From Curvibacter soli (GTDB lineage: Bacteria; Pseudomonadota; Gammaproteobacteria; Burkholderiales; Burkholderiaceae_C): a DNA stretch of 64,000 nucleotides. The position numbers and the translations under genes are program-made. Below are positions 51,180 through 57,568 of the stretch, in pieces (within the stretch, counting starts at the first letter, position 1; every line of letters starts with the position of its first letter). Below the pieces are notes generated by a model that was not told the origin of the DNA, did no database searches, and saw only the letters and a program-made list of their open reading frames with translations. The stretch covers positions 1-64,000 of the forward strand of contig NZ_JARGEN010000026.1 of assembly GCF_029211125.1 (NCBI RefSeq), written 5' to 3'.

Positions 51180-51288
51180 GGGCCACCTCGCGGCTCATCG
51201 CCCACGCGCTGGCGCGCTCCAGCGCGATTTGCTTCGCCTTGCCTGCGGCAACACCGCCGCGATTGGCCACCAGGATATTTTTAAACAT
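51172..51288 (-). CDS. 38-codon mini-ORF duplicating the accC N-terminus (unit 1)
   Basis: This frame starts MFKNILVANRG, with Lys4 changed to Asn, then [20 protein letters not shown] and SREVAHV. It starts 12 bases after the accB stop, and its own stop overlaps the start of the next unit. Unlike the other two units, its upstream sequence (TGGGCGTGCCTC) has no GAGG, so initiation is probably weaker or depends on coupling with accB. Confidence 0.45.
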   Translation of the reverse strand: MFKNILVANRGGVAAGKAKQIALERASAWAMSREVAHV

Positions 51289-51300
51289 GAGGCACGCCCA

Positions 51301-51747
51301 TCACTCGATGACGAACAGCGGCTGGCCGTACTCCACGGCCTGCCCGTTCTCGCCGAGGATCTCGGTGATCGTGCCGCTCTTGTCGGCCTCGATTTCGTTG
51401 AGGATCTTCATGGCCTCGATGATGCAGACCGTATCGCCTTCCTTCACCTGGGCGCCCACCTCGACGAACGGCTTGGCGCCCGGGCTCGCGGACCGATAGA
51501 AGGTACCGACCATCGGCGACTTGACGACATGGCCAGTCGGTGCCGGCGCGGCAACGGCGGCAACAGCCGCAACAGGCGCGGTGGCAACCGGTGCGGTAGC
51601 GGCCATGGGCGCCTGGACGAACTGCTGCACCACGGCGCCTCCTCCCTTGACAATGCGCACCTTGCCTTCGGCTTCGGTGATTTCAAGTTCGGAGACGTTC
51701 GACTCCGACACCAGATCGATCAGGGTCTTGAGTTTTCGCAAATCCAT
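51301..51747 (-). CDS. accB: Biotin carboxyl carrier protein AccB
   Basis: AccB carries biotin for acetyl-CoA carboxylase. The 148-residue protein has an N-terminal helix region, an Ala/Pro/Val-rich linker (about 46-72) and a biotinyl domain with the target Lys114 in [17 protein letters not shown]. The [15 protein letters not shown] thumb is present. It begins the acc operon, 33 bases downstream of a 17-bp palindrome. Confidence 0.96.
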   Translation of the reverse strand: MDLRKLKTLIDLVSESNVSELEITEAEGKVRIVKGGGAVVQQFVQAPMAATAPVATAPVAAVAAVAAPAPTGHVVKSPMVGTFYRSASPGAKPFVEVGAQVKEGDTVCIIEAMKILNEIEADKSGTITEILGENGQAVEYGQPLFVIE

Positions 51748-51779
51748 GGGAACTCCATCCGCAAAAAACAGGAAGGCGC

Positions 51780-51796
51780 GAATTTACCGTAAATTC
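51780..51796 (-). promoter_or_regulatory. 17-bp perfect palindrome upstream of accB
   Basis: GAATTTAC, one central base, GTAAATTC: perfect 8-bp arms, 33 bases before the accB ATG. AT-rich palindromes in this position are usually operators. The binding protein is unknown. The DNA around it (51748-51909) is AT-rich and holds the accB promoter; a hairpin CCTTGCCGC / GCGGCAAGG lies at 51862-51892 and may mark the end of the upstream transcript. Confidence 0.5.
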
Positions 51797-51909
51797 AGCC
51801 TACTTCTTTCATTTTCTGCTTTTTTCGCCCATTTATTGATTGAGACAGGCTATGCATCGGGCCTTGCCGCGCGATGTGCCAAAGCGGCAAGGAAATGCGC
51901 GGCAGCTCG

Positions 51910-52076
51910 CGCAGTGTTCGATGCTTGGCGGCACCAATAACAGCGATGCGTTGTGGCGCAGGGCAAGGCGCAAACCACAGCGATAGCCGTCGCAGCCGTC
52001 GCTATCGCGAGGATTTGCAACGCCGCCATGCGGCAAAAGGCGCGGTTTTATGTGCTGCTTAGCGTTGAACACTGCA
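51910..52076. repeat. Repeat family A, copy 2 (167 bp)
   Basis: The interior is nearly identical to copy 1 at 2835-2992, with 9 additional bases (GTCGCAGCC) in the central inverted repeat. Its ends are CGCAGTGTTCG and TTGAACACTGCA; the right flank is TTAG, the left CTCG, so the 4-bp duplication has decayed or is absent. It abuts the stop codon (TAA, within TTAG) of the TlpA-type gene, as copy 1 abuts the stop of the protease gene. Confidence 0.75.
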
Positions 52077-52637
52077 TTAGATCTGCGCCACCCAACGCTG
52101 CAGATCCTCCAGGGACAAGCGGCCTATTTTACGCCCGGCCAACCGGCCATCCTTCCCCAGCACCACGGTGAACGGCAGGCCGCCCCCGGCATTGCCCAAC
52201 GCCTTGCCCAATTCGATGCCCGAGAAACCTGCCAGGGCAATGGGGTACGAGATGGGAACGCGGGTCAGGAACTTGCGCACCGGCTCGCGCTGATCCGCCG
52301 CAATTCCGACCACTTGCCACCCTTTGCCGGCATTTTCGCGAAAGAAGCGCTCCAGCAGCGGCATCTCCTCGACACAAGGCGGACACCATGTGGCCCAGAA
52401 GTTCACCAGCACCGGCTTGCCGCGCAATGACTGCAAGGCAAGCACGCCGCCTTCCGGGGTTTCGAAGCCGTGGCCCCACAGCGCCTCGGCATCGGCGTCC
52501 CCGGCCTGGCGCCGCAGCGCCTGCCAAGCCGCCCCCGCGCCGGCCAGCAAGGCAGTCGCGGCCACGCCCGCGAACACCGCGCGGCGGCGCACGACGGAGC
52601 CGGCAGGGGCAATGGGAGGGGGGGCGCGATCGTTCAT
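52077..52637 (-). CDS. TlpA-family thioredoxin
   Basis: The 186-residue protein has a hydrophobic N-terminal segment (about 17-38, RRRAVFAGVAATALLAGAGA) that acts as signal or anchor, and a thioredoxin domain with WATWCPPC (Cys85, Cys88), GIAADQREPVRKF and the cis-Pro in GLPFTVVLGKDG. TlpA/ResA proteins reduce periplasmic thiols, often for cytochrome c maturation. Its ATG overlaps the stop of the upstream gene (ATGA). Confidence 0.88.
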   Translation of the reverse strand: MNDRAPPPIAPAGSVVRRRAVFAGVAATALLAGAGAAWQALRRQAGDADAEALWGHGFETPEGGVLALQSLRGKPVLVNFWATWCPPCVEEMPLLERFFRENAGKGWQVVGIAADQREPVRKFLTRVPISYPIALAGFSGIELGKALGNAGGGLPFTVVLGKDGRLAGRKIGRLSLEDLQRWVAQI

Positions 52638-53248
52638 TCGGAAGAAAAGGCATCGGGCCGTAGCAGCCGGCGCACCGCCGAGAGATCGCCGCGTGGCGTG
52701 CGGCCCTGTGCGTCGGGCTTGAGGGCGCCGCGCAGATCGTCCAGATCGTACACGAGCAGATGCACGCCAACCACCTCGCCCAGTTCGCGCGACGGGGCCG
52801 ACAGGCTCAGCGCCTCGACCGGCTCGCCATGGAAGCCCGTGACCGTGCGCGGGTCGTAGTCCACCCGGTGGTCGATGAGGGCGATCTCCGCGGACTTCGG
52901 GTCGTCGCAGAAAAGCTGGATGTAGATGTCGGAGCGGCGCGTCGCCGTGCCGTGCCACACGGCCCCGCCCAGGTGGGGGCGAAACTGCGCCAACCGCTCC
53001 ATCCACACAAATGCCAGCCGTCGCAGGGCCAGCAGTTCGGCAGGCTGGGTGTCGGCGCAGAAGATGTCGATGTACTCGCGCACGGCCGCTTCGACATCGT
53101 CGTTGCCGGGCAAGGGCGTGCGCGGCGGCAGCCCCAACTGCTTGACGGCACGGCGCTTGGCCTGGGCGTACTCCAGCCCCTCCTCCACCACGATGCGCGC
53201 GGCGGCGGCGGCGATTTCGGGCTTGCGCGTGTCGTCCATGGCGGACAT
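52634..53248 (-). CDS. Conserved protein of unknown function
   Basis: The 204-residue protein has no signal peptide or membrane segment. Noted blocks are EGLEYAQAKRRAVKQLGLPPRTPLPGNDDVEAAVREYI near the N-terminus, with a helical look, and RSDIYIQLFCDDPKSAEIALIDH in the middle. I recall such proteins as conserved hypotheticals in Burkholderiales next to mpl. The second Met (53239) is an alternative start. It is coupled to the TlpA-type gene and divergent from mpl. Confidence 0.75.
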   Translation of the reverse strand: MSAMDDTRKPEIAAAAARIVVEEGLEYAQAKRRAVKQLGLPPRTPLPGNDDVEAAVREYIDIFCADTQPAELLALRRLAFVWMERLAQFRPHLGGAVWHGTATRRSDIYIQLFCDDPKSAEIALIDHRVDYDPRTVTGFHGEPVEALSLSAPSRELGEVVGVHLLVYDLDDLRGALKPDAQGRTPRGDLSAVRRLLRPDAFSSE

Positions 53249-53301
53249 TGTCGCGCCGCCACCCGCAAACCACGCCGCGCGGCTTGCGCAGTTTTCTCAT
53301 C

Positions 53302-53364
53302 CGCTATCAATAAAGTAGCTGCTGTCGCTGATGAATAAAGCGCTGAGGGCCAATTTGGCTTGCA
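53302..53364 (-). repeat. Repeat family D, copy 4, upstream of mpl
   Basis: GCTATCAATAAAGTAGCTGC, then AATAAAGCGCTGAGGGCCAA and TTTGGCTTGC, the same order as D1. It occupies about half of the divergent gap between mpl and the conserved gene and ends 17 bases before the mpl ATG. Confidence 0.65.
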
Positions 53365-53381
53365 AACTAGAATCGGGCGCC

Positions 53382-54842
53382 ATGCATATCCACATTCTCG
53401 GCATCTGCGGCACCTTCATGGGCGGGCTTGCCGCGCTGGCCCGCGAGGCGGGGCACACCGTCACCGGCTGCGACGCGGGCGTCTACCCGCCCATGAGCGA
53501 CCAGCTACGCGCGCTGGGCATCGATCTGGTCAGTGGCTACGGCGCCGGCCAGATGGCGTTCAAACCCGACCTGTTCATCGTCGGCAACGTGGTAAGCCGT
53601 GCCCGCCTGCCCGACGGCACGCCCAAATTTCCGCTCATGGAAGCCATCATGGACGCGGGCGCGCCCTACGCCAGCGGACCGCAGTGGCTGGCCGAGCACG
53701 TGCTCCAGGGCCGCCACGTGCTGGCCGTGGCAGGCACGCACGGCAAGACCACCACCACCTCCATGCTGGCCTGGGTGCTGGAACAGGCCGGGCTGGCGCC
53801 CGGCTTCCTCGTGGGCGGCGTGCCGTGCGACTTCGGCGTGTCGGCGCGGCTTGCAGCCCCCACGCTCCCCGAGGGGGCTGCCCCGCCCTGGGGCGGCCCG
53901 GCGGCGGGTCTCGGCGCCGCGTGCGCGCCCTTCGTCATCGAAGCCGACGAGTACGACACCGCTTTCTTCGACAAGCGCAGCAAGTTCGTGCACTACCGGC
54001 CCCGCACTGCCGTGCTGAACAACCTGGAGTTCGACCACGCCGACATCTTCGACGACCTGGCCGCCATCGAGCGCCAGTTCCACCACCTCGTGCGCACGGT
54101 GCCCGCCAGCGGGCGCGTGGTGGTCAACGGACTGGAGGAAAGCTTGGCGCGCGTGCTGCATGCGGGCTGCTGGAGCGAGGTGCGCAGCTTCGGCGCCATC
54201 GTGAGCGACTTCACCGCCGAAGGCGTGGCGCACGACTTCGACGTGCTGCAGCATGGCGAGAGGGCGGCGCATGTCACCTGGGCGCTCAGCGGCGCCCACA
54301 ACCAGCTCAACGCCCTGGCCGCCATTGCCGCCGCCGACCACCTGGGCGTGCCGACCACGGTGGCCGCGCAGGCCCTCGGCAGCTTCCAGGGCGTCAAGCG
54401 CCGGCTCGAAGTGCGCGGCACGGTGCGTGGCATCACGGTCTACGACGACTTCGCCCACCACCCCACGGCGATCCGCACCACACTCGACGGACTGCGCCAG
54501 CGCCTGGGCGCGCATGGCGGGCGCATCCTGGCCGTGTTCGAGCCGCGCAGCAACACCATGAAGCTCGGCACCATGAAGGCGCAGCTACCCTGGAGCCTGG
54601 AGCCCGCCGACCTCGCGTTCTGCCACACAGGCGGGCTGGACTGGGACGCGGCCCAGGCCCTGGCGCCCATGGGCGTAGGCCCACGGGGCCGCGCCCGCGT
54701 GGCCGCGGACATCGACACCCTGGTGCGCCAGGTGGTGGAGGAGGCCCGGCCCGGCGACCATGTGGTCTGCATGAGCAACGGCGGCTTCGACGGCATTCAT
54801 GCGCGACTGCTGGACGCGCTGGCGGCGTCGGCATCCCGCTGA
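53382..54842 (+). CDS. mpl: Murein tripeptide ligase Mpl
   Basis: Mpl joins recycled L-Ala-D-Glu-meso-DAP to UDP-MurNAc. The 486-residue protein has MHIHILGICGTFMGGLAALAR, the ATP loop AGTHGKTTTTSML, VIEADEYDTAFFDKRSKFVHY and DDFAHHPTAI. Between the ARL of FGVSARL and FVIEADEYD there are about 20 extra residues rich in Pro, Ala and Gly (near 158-178), encoded by a repeat C copy; in E. coli-type Mpl these blocks are nearly adjacent. The motifs either side are intact, so it is probably functional. Confidence 0.94.
   Translation: MHIHILGICGTFMGGLAALAREAGHTVTGCDAGVYPPMSDQLRALGIDLVSGYGAGQMAFKPDLFIVGNVVSRARLPDGTPKFPLMEAIMDAGAPYASGPQWLAEHVLQGRHVLAVAGTHGKTTTTSMLAWVLEQAGLAPGFLVGGVPCDFGVSARLAAPTLPEGAAPPWGGPAAGLGAACAPFVIEADEYDTAFFDKRSKFVHYRPRTAVLNNLEFDHADIFDDLAAIERQFHHLVRTVPASGRVVVNGLEESLARVLHAGCWSEVRSFGAIVSDFTAEGVAHDFDVLQHGERAAHVTWALSGAHNQLNALAAIAAADHLGVPTTVAAQALGSFQGVKRRLEVRGTVRGITVYDDFAHHPTAIRTTLDGLRQRLGAHGGRILAVFEPRSNTMKLGTMKAQLPWSLEPADLAFCHTGGLDWDAAQALAPMGVGPRGRARVAADIDTLVRQVVEEARPGDHVVCMSNGGFDGIHARLLDALAASASR
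53857..53905 (+). repeat. Repeat family C, copy 3, in frame inside mpl
   Basis: The copy starts CCCCCACGCTCCCC and ends CCTGGGGCGGCCCGGCGGC, with the middle shortened. It is read in frame and adds roughly the residues A-P-T-L-P-E-G-A-A-P-P-W-G-G-P-A to Mpl. The same ends are found in intergenic copies at 8225-8330 and 13579-13651. Confidence 0.7.
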
Positions 54843-54858
54843 GGCGGCATCCGTTTTT

Positions 54859-55187
54859 TTCAACCTAGAAACGGCAGCTGAATGCGCCTGCCGGTGCCGT
54901 GATCGGGGTGCCAGGCAAGGCTGAGCGCTGCGGCTCCAACAGCACCTGCGTGCTGTTGGACAGTGCGAAGAAGGCCTGTCTCCGGCAGGCCTGCGCCCTG
55001 CAAGGGCGACGACGCGGCGGGCTTGCTGCCCGCAAGGAGGAGCAACGCCGCATGGCGCGCCGAGCGCGGTGCCGGCGGGTGCATAGCGCTCTCACCCACG
55101 AGGCGAACGCCATCGAAGCCGTCAACGCTTGATTTCATGCGGCTTGTCAAGGGATACAAAGCGGTCAACTGCCGTTTCTAGGTTCAA
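54859..55187. repeat. Repeat family B, copy 3, with TTCAA target duplication and an inner insertion
   Basis: The element (54864-55182, 319 bp) starts CCTAGAAACGGCAGCTG and ends CAACTGCCGTTTCTAGG, and is flanked on both sides by TTCAA. It is about 84 bases longer than copies 1 and 2 because of an insertion at about 54921-55005. The right TTCAA holds, on the minus strand, the stop codon of the following small gene. No other feature is seen in 54843-55183. Confidence 0.88.
54921..55005. repeat. About 84-bp insertion with two hairpins inside repeat B3
   Basis: The segment is absent from copies B1 and B2 and is bordered by GCAAGG on both sides. It contains the perfect hairpin CCAACAGCAC-CTGC-GTGCTGTTGG (written in parts: 10-bp arms, 4-base loop) and a second, GGCCTG / CAGGCC. 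It may be a smaller element that inserted into B3, or the ancestral part lost from the other copies. Confidence 0.6.
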
Positions 55188-55495
55188 TACGACACGGTCA
55201 TCGCCGCCACATCGATCACGACCCGCGGCCTGGACAGCGCCCCATGCACCGCGCGGGCGAATTCGGACCCCCAATGCATGTCGGAAAAACGCGCCAGTCC
55301 CGCGGCGCGGGCGATGCAGATGGCCTTGTCGGCGATCAGCACCTTGCCGGTGGGTCGCAGCGGCTCGCAGTCGAGGCGCACGAACTGGTCGTCGAGCCAC
55401 CAGCGCGCCACGTCGGCGGCCATGGGCGCCATGTCATCCATGCCGAACACACGTTCTTCACCACCTTCAAACAGAAATCTCACCTCGCTGCTCAT
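55184..55495 (-). CDS. Small conserved protein of unknown function
   Basis: The 103-residue protein starts MSSEVRFLFEGGEERVFGMDD, with GGAGG seven bases before the ATG, and has no signal or membrane segment. It contains one Asp/Glu-rich N-terminal half and ends VVIDVAAMTVSY. I do not recognise a family. The stop codon TGA lies in the TTCAA border of repeat B3, so the insertion was exactly at, and perhaps changed, the 3' end. It follows upstream aroG on the same strand with 85 bases between them. Confidence 0.65.
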   Translation of the reverse strand: MSSEVRFLFEGGEERVFGMDDMAPMAADVARWWLDDQFVRLDCEPLRPTGKVLIADKAICIARAAGLARFSDMHWGSEFARAVHGALSRPRVVIDVAAMTVSY

Positions 55496-55580
55496 TGCCG
55501 ACCTCCTTGTAAGCGCGTTCAGCATGCGCCCGTCGTGGGCGCCATGCAAGGGGAAAAACTCCGACCTTTCACGGTGCCGG

Positions 55581-56705
55581 TCAGCGCGCCCGGCGCGTGC
55601 GCACAGCCTGCGCTAACTGCTCCAGCATGTGCGCCGAATCGTCCCAGCCCAGGCAAGCGTCGGTGATGCTCTTGCCGTATTCGAGCTGCGCGGGATCGTC
55701 CTTGCCAGGCGTGAACTTCTGCGCGCCTGCGCTCAGGTGGCTTTCGACCATCACGCCGAACACACTGTAGCTGCCGCCCGCGATCTGGCCCGCGATGTCG
55801 CGGGCCACGTCGCGCTGCCTCTCGTGCTGCTTGCTGCTGTTGGCGTGGCTGCAGTCGACCATGAGCGAAGGGGTCAGGCCCGCGGCCTCGAGGTCGCCGC
55901 AGGCCTCTGCCACGCTGGCCGCGTCATAGTTGGGCGCCTTGCCGCCGCGCAGGATCACATGGCAGTCCTTGTTGCCCTGGGTCTGCACGATCGCCACCTG
56001 CCCGTTCTTGTGCACCGATAGGAAGTGGTGGCCGCGCGAGGCGGCCTGGATGGCGTCGGTGGCGATGCGGATGTTGCCGTCGGTGCCGTTCTTGAAGCCG
56101 ATCGGCGCCGACAGACCCGAGGCGAGTTCGCGGTGGATCTGGCTTTCGGTGGTGCGCGCGCCGATCGCGCCCCAGGAGATCAGGTCGCCGATGTACTGGG
56201 GCGAGATCACGTCGAGGAACTCGCTGCCCGCCGGCACGCCCAGGCGGTTGATCTCCATGAGTAGCTGGCGCGCGATGCGCAGGCCCTCGTCGATGCGGAA
56301 GCTCTGGTCGAGGTAGGGATCGTTGATCAGACCCTTCCACCCGACCGTGGTGCGCGGCTTCTCGAAGTACACGCGCATCACGATCTCCAGCGTGTCGGCG
56401 TACTTGGCGCGCTCGGCGGCCAGGCGGCGCGCGTATTCGAGCGCAGCGGCGGGGTCATGGATGGAGCACGGGCCGATCACCACCAGCAGGCGGTCGTCCT
56501 TGCCGGTCATGATGCTGCGGATGGCCTGCCGCGTGCGCGTGATGAGGGATTCGACCGCCGTGCCACGGATGGGGAAGAAGCGAATCAGGTGTTCGGGAGG
56601 GGGCAGCACGGTAATGTCCTCGATGCGTTCGTTGTCGGTTTCGCTGGTCTTCTCAACGTGCGCATACCAGGAGTCACTGGTGGGCTGGACGGGCTTGGCA
56701 TTCAT
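55581..56705 (-). CDS. aroG: 3-deoxy-7-phosphoheptulonate synthase (class I)
   Basis: This enzyme condenses PEP and erythrose 4-phosphate, the entry step to aromatic amino acids. The 374-residue protein is of the AroF/G/H type: LLVVIGPCSIHDP, MRVYFEKPRTTVGWKGLINDP, GFKNGTDGNI, the metal Cys in GPCS, and VMVESHLSAG. AAGGA precedes the ATG. A leader peptide with seven aromatic codons and a terminator lie upstream (56767-56901), so transcription is likely attenuated by aromatic amino acid supply. Which feedback inhibitor applies cannot be read by eye. Confidence 0.95.
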   Translation of the reverse strand: MNAKPVQPTSDSWYAHVEKTSETDNERIEDITVLPPPEHLIRFFPIRGTAVESLITRTRQAIRSIMTGKDDRLLVVIGPCSIHDPAAALEYARRLAAERAKYADTLEIVMRVYFEKPRTTVGWKGLINDPYLDQSFRIDEGLRIARQLLMEINRLGVPAGSEFLDVISPQYIGDLISWGAIGARTTESQIHRELASGLSAPIGFKNGTDGNIRIATDAIQAASRGHHFLSVHKNGQVAIVQTQGNKDCHVILRGGKAPNYDAASVAEACGDLEAAGLTPSLMVDCSHANSSKQHERQRDVARDIAGQIAGGSYSVFGVMVESHLSAGAQKFTPGKDDPAQLEYGKSITDACLGWDDSAHMLEQLAQAVRTRRAR

Positions 56706-56766
56706 GCTGCGGGTTCCTTTGTAGTCGCCGGGTGCGATGGGGTTTCAGGCGGGTTCTGGAAAAGAC

Positions 56767-56803
56767 ATAAAAAAACCGCCGGGCTTGGAGGCTCCGGCGG
56801 TTT
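56767..56803 (-). terminator. Attenuator terminator in the aroG leader
   Basis: On the minus strand: stem AAACCGCCGG / CCGGCGGTTT with an 11-base loop, then TTTTTTTAT. It lies 20 bases after the leader-peptide stop and 61 bases before the aroG ATG. Its 5' arm CCGCCGG is complementary to CCGGCGG at 56849-56855 inside the leader ORF, giving an alternative antiterminator pairing. Confidence 0.88.
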
Positions 56804-56823
56804 GGGGGGTATCTGGTTGCGTT

Positions 56824-56901
56824 CTACGCTTGCGCATCCACCTCTCGTCCGCCGGGGACCGAGAACCAAAAGTAAAAATAGAAGGCGCTGCGAACTTGCA
56901 T
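56824..56901 (-). CDS. Aromatic-rich leader peptide of aroG
   Basis: The 25-residue peptide is M-Q-V-R-S-A then F7-Y8-F9-Y10-F11-W12-F13, then SVPGGREVDAQA. Seven aromatic codons in a row, for all three end products of the pathway, just before a terminator upstream of DAHP synthase, is the hallmark of ribosome-stalling attenuation. The ATG is at or within two bases of the predicted transcript start, so the leader may be translated from a leaderless message, as known for some trp leaders in proteobacteria. No Shine-Dalgarno sequence is present. Confidence 0.85.
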   Translation of the reverse strand: MQVRSAFYFYFWFSVPGGREVDAQA

Positions 56902-56909
56902 GAGGGGCG

Positions 56910-56939
56910 AATGTAGCACAGCCTTGTGCGCCGCCGCAA
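56910..56939 (-). promoter_or_regulatory. Promoter of the aroG leader
   Basis: On the minus strand -35 TTGCGG (56939-56934), 18-bp spacer and -10 TACATT (56915-56910). The expected start is near 56903, two bases before the leader-peptide ATG. It lies directly after the stop codon of the upstream gene (56954). Confidence 0.6.
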
Positions 56940-56953
56940 TGGCGGCTGTTGCG

Positions 56954-57517
56954 TCAGCGCACCACACGCCGACGCAGCCATCGCCGCAGCCGGGCCAGCG
57001 GCGAGACGGGCCGGGCCCCTGGCGCGGCGGACGTCGCCTCAGTGCCTTGCCGCGCCCAGTGCTCATACATGTCGATGAGCAACAGCCCCTCGCCCAGCGT
57101 GCGCCACGACAGCGAGTCGAAGGCATCGAAGCATGCCGGCTCGTCCGGCGTTCCGCGTCCGAGCGCCGCGCGCCAGTGCTCCGCCGCGTCGCGCAGGTGG
57201 CCCAGGCTGCGCAGGTAGGAGCCGTATTCATACATCGCACACCAATCGGGGCCCAGCGCGGTTACCGCGCTCTGGTGCTGGCGCAGCGACGAATCGCACA
57301 GCGTGGTGACGCGCTGCCCCAGCACGGCGACGCCGCCCTGCTGCCGACGCGCCGCGAGGATGCTGTCGATGTGCAAGGCCAGCGCGCGCATGCTTTCACG
57401 CAACTGGCGCGTTTCCTCGTCGGTGACCGATTCCAGCAGGAAACGGCTGATGCCGCCGAACGACTGGATGCTGAACAGGTGGCTCGAAGGGTCCCGGGAG
57501 AGGCGTGGCCGCGTCAT
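56954..57517 (-). CDS. Protein of unknown function
   Basis: The 187-residue protein is mainly helical, with VTDEETRQLRESMRALALHIDSILAARRQ, a YEYGSYLRSLGHLRDAAEHWRAALGRG segment that looks like a single TPR-like helix pair, and a basic C-terminus (ARLRRWLRRRVVR). No signal or membrane segment is seen. I do not recognise a family. It starts 52 bases after tldD; ATG at 57517 is used, with a TTG three codons upstream as alternative. Confidence 0.65.
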   Translation of the reverse strand: MTRPRLSRDPSSHLFSIQSFGGISRFLLESVTDEETRQLRESMRALALHIDSILAARRQQGGVAVLGQRVTTLCDSSLRQHQSAVTALGPDWCAMYEYGSYLRSLGHLRDAAEHWRAALGRGTPDEPACFDAFDSLSWRTLGEGLLLIDMYEHWARQGTEATSAAPGARPVSPLARLRRWLRRRVVR

Positions 57518-57568
57518 TGCCTGCAACCGTGGGTCAAGCCGGGCACCGCGCGGCAGGGATGGCCGGCC

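Larger units (their letters stand above)
51042..51288 (-). repeat. 109-bp tandem triplication of the accC start region
   Basis: On the minus strand the start ATGTTTAAGAAGATCCTGG occurs with ATGs at 51288, 51179 and 51070, exactly 109 bases apart. Units 1 and 2 are identical except for a few bases in unit 1 (AAAAAT in place of AAGAAG; G for C after the repeated codons). The third copy continues as accC. The spacer contains GCGCTGGAGCGCGCCAGCGC, which can form a hairpin. Confidence 0.95.
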
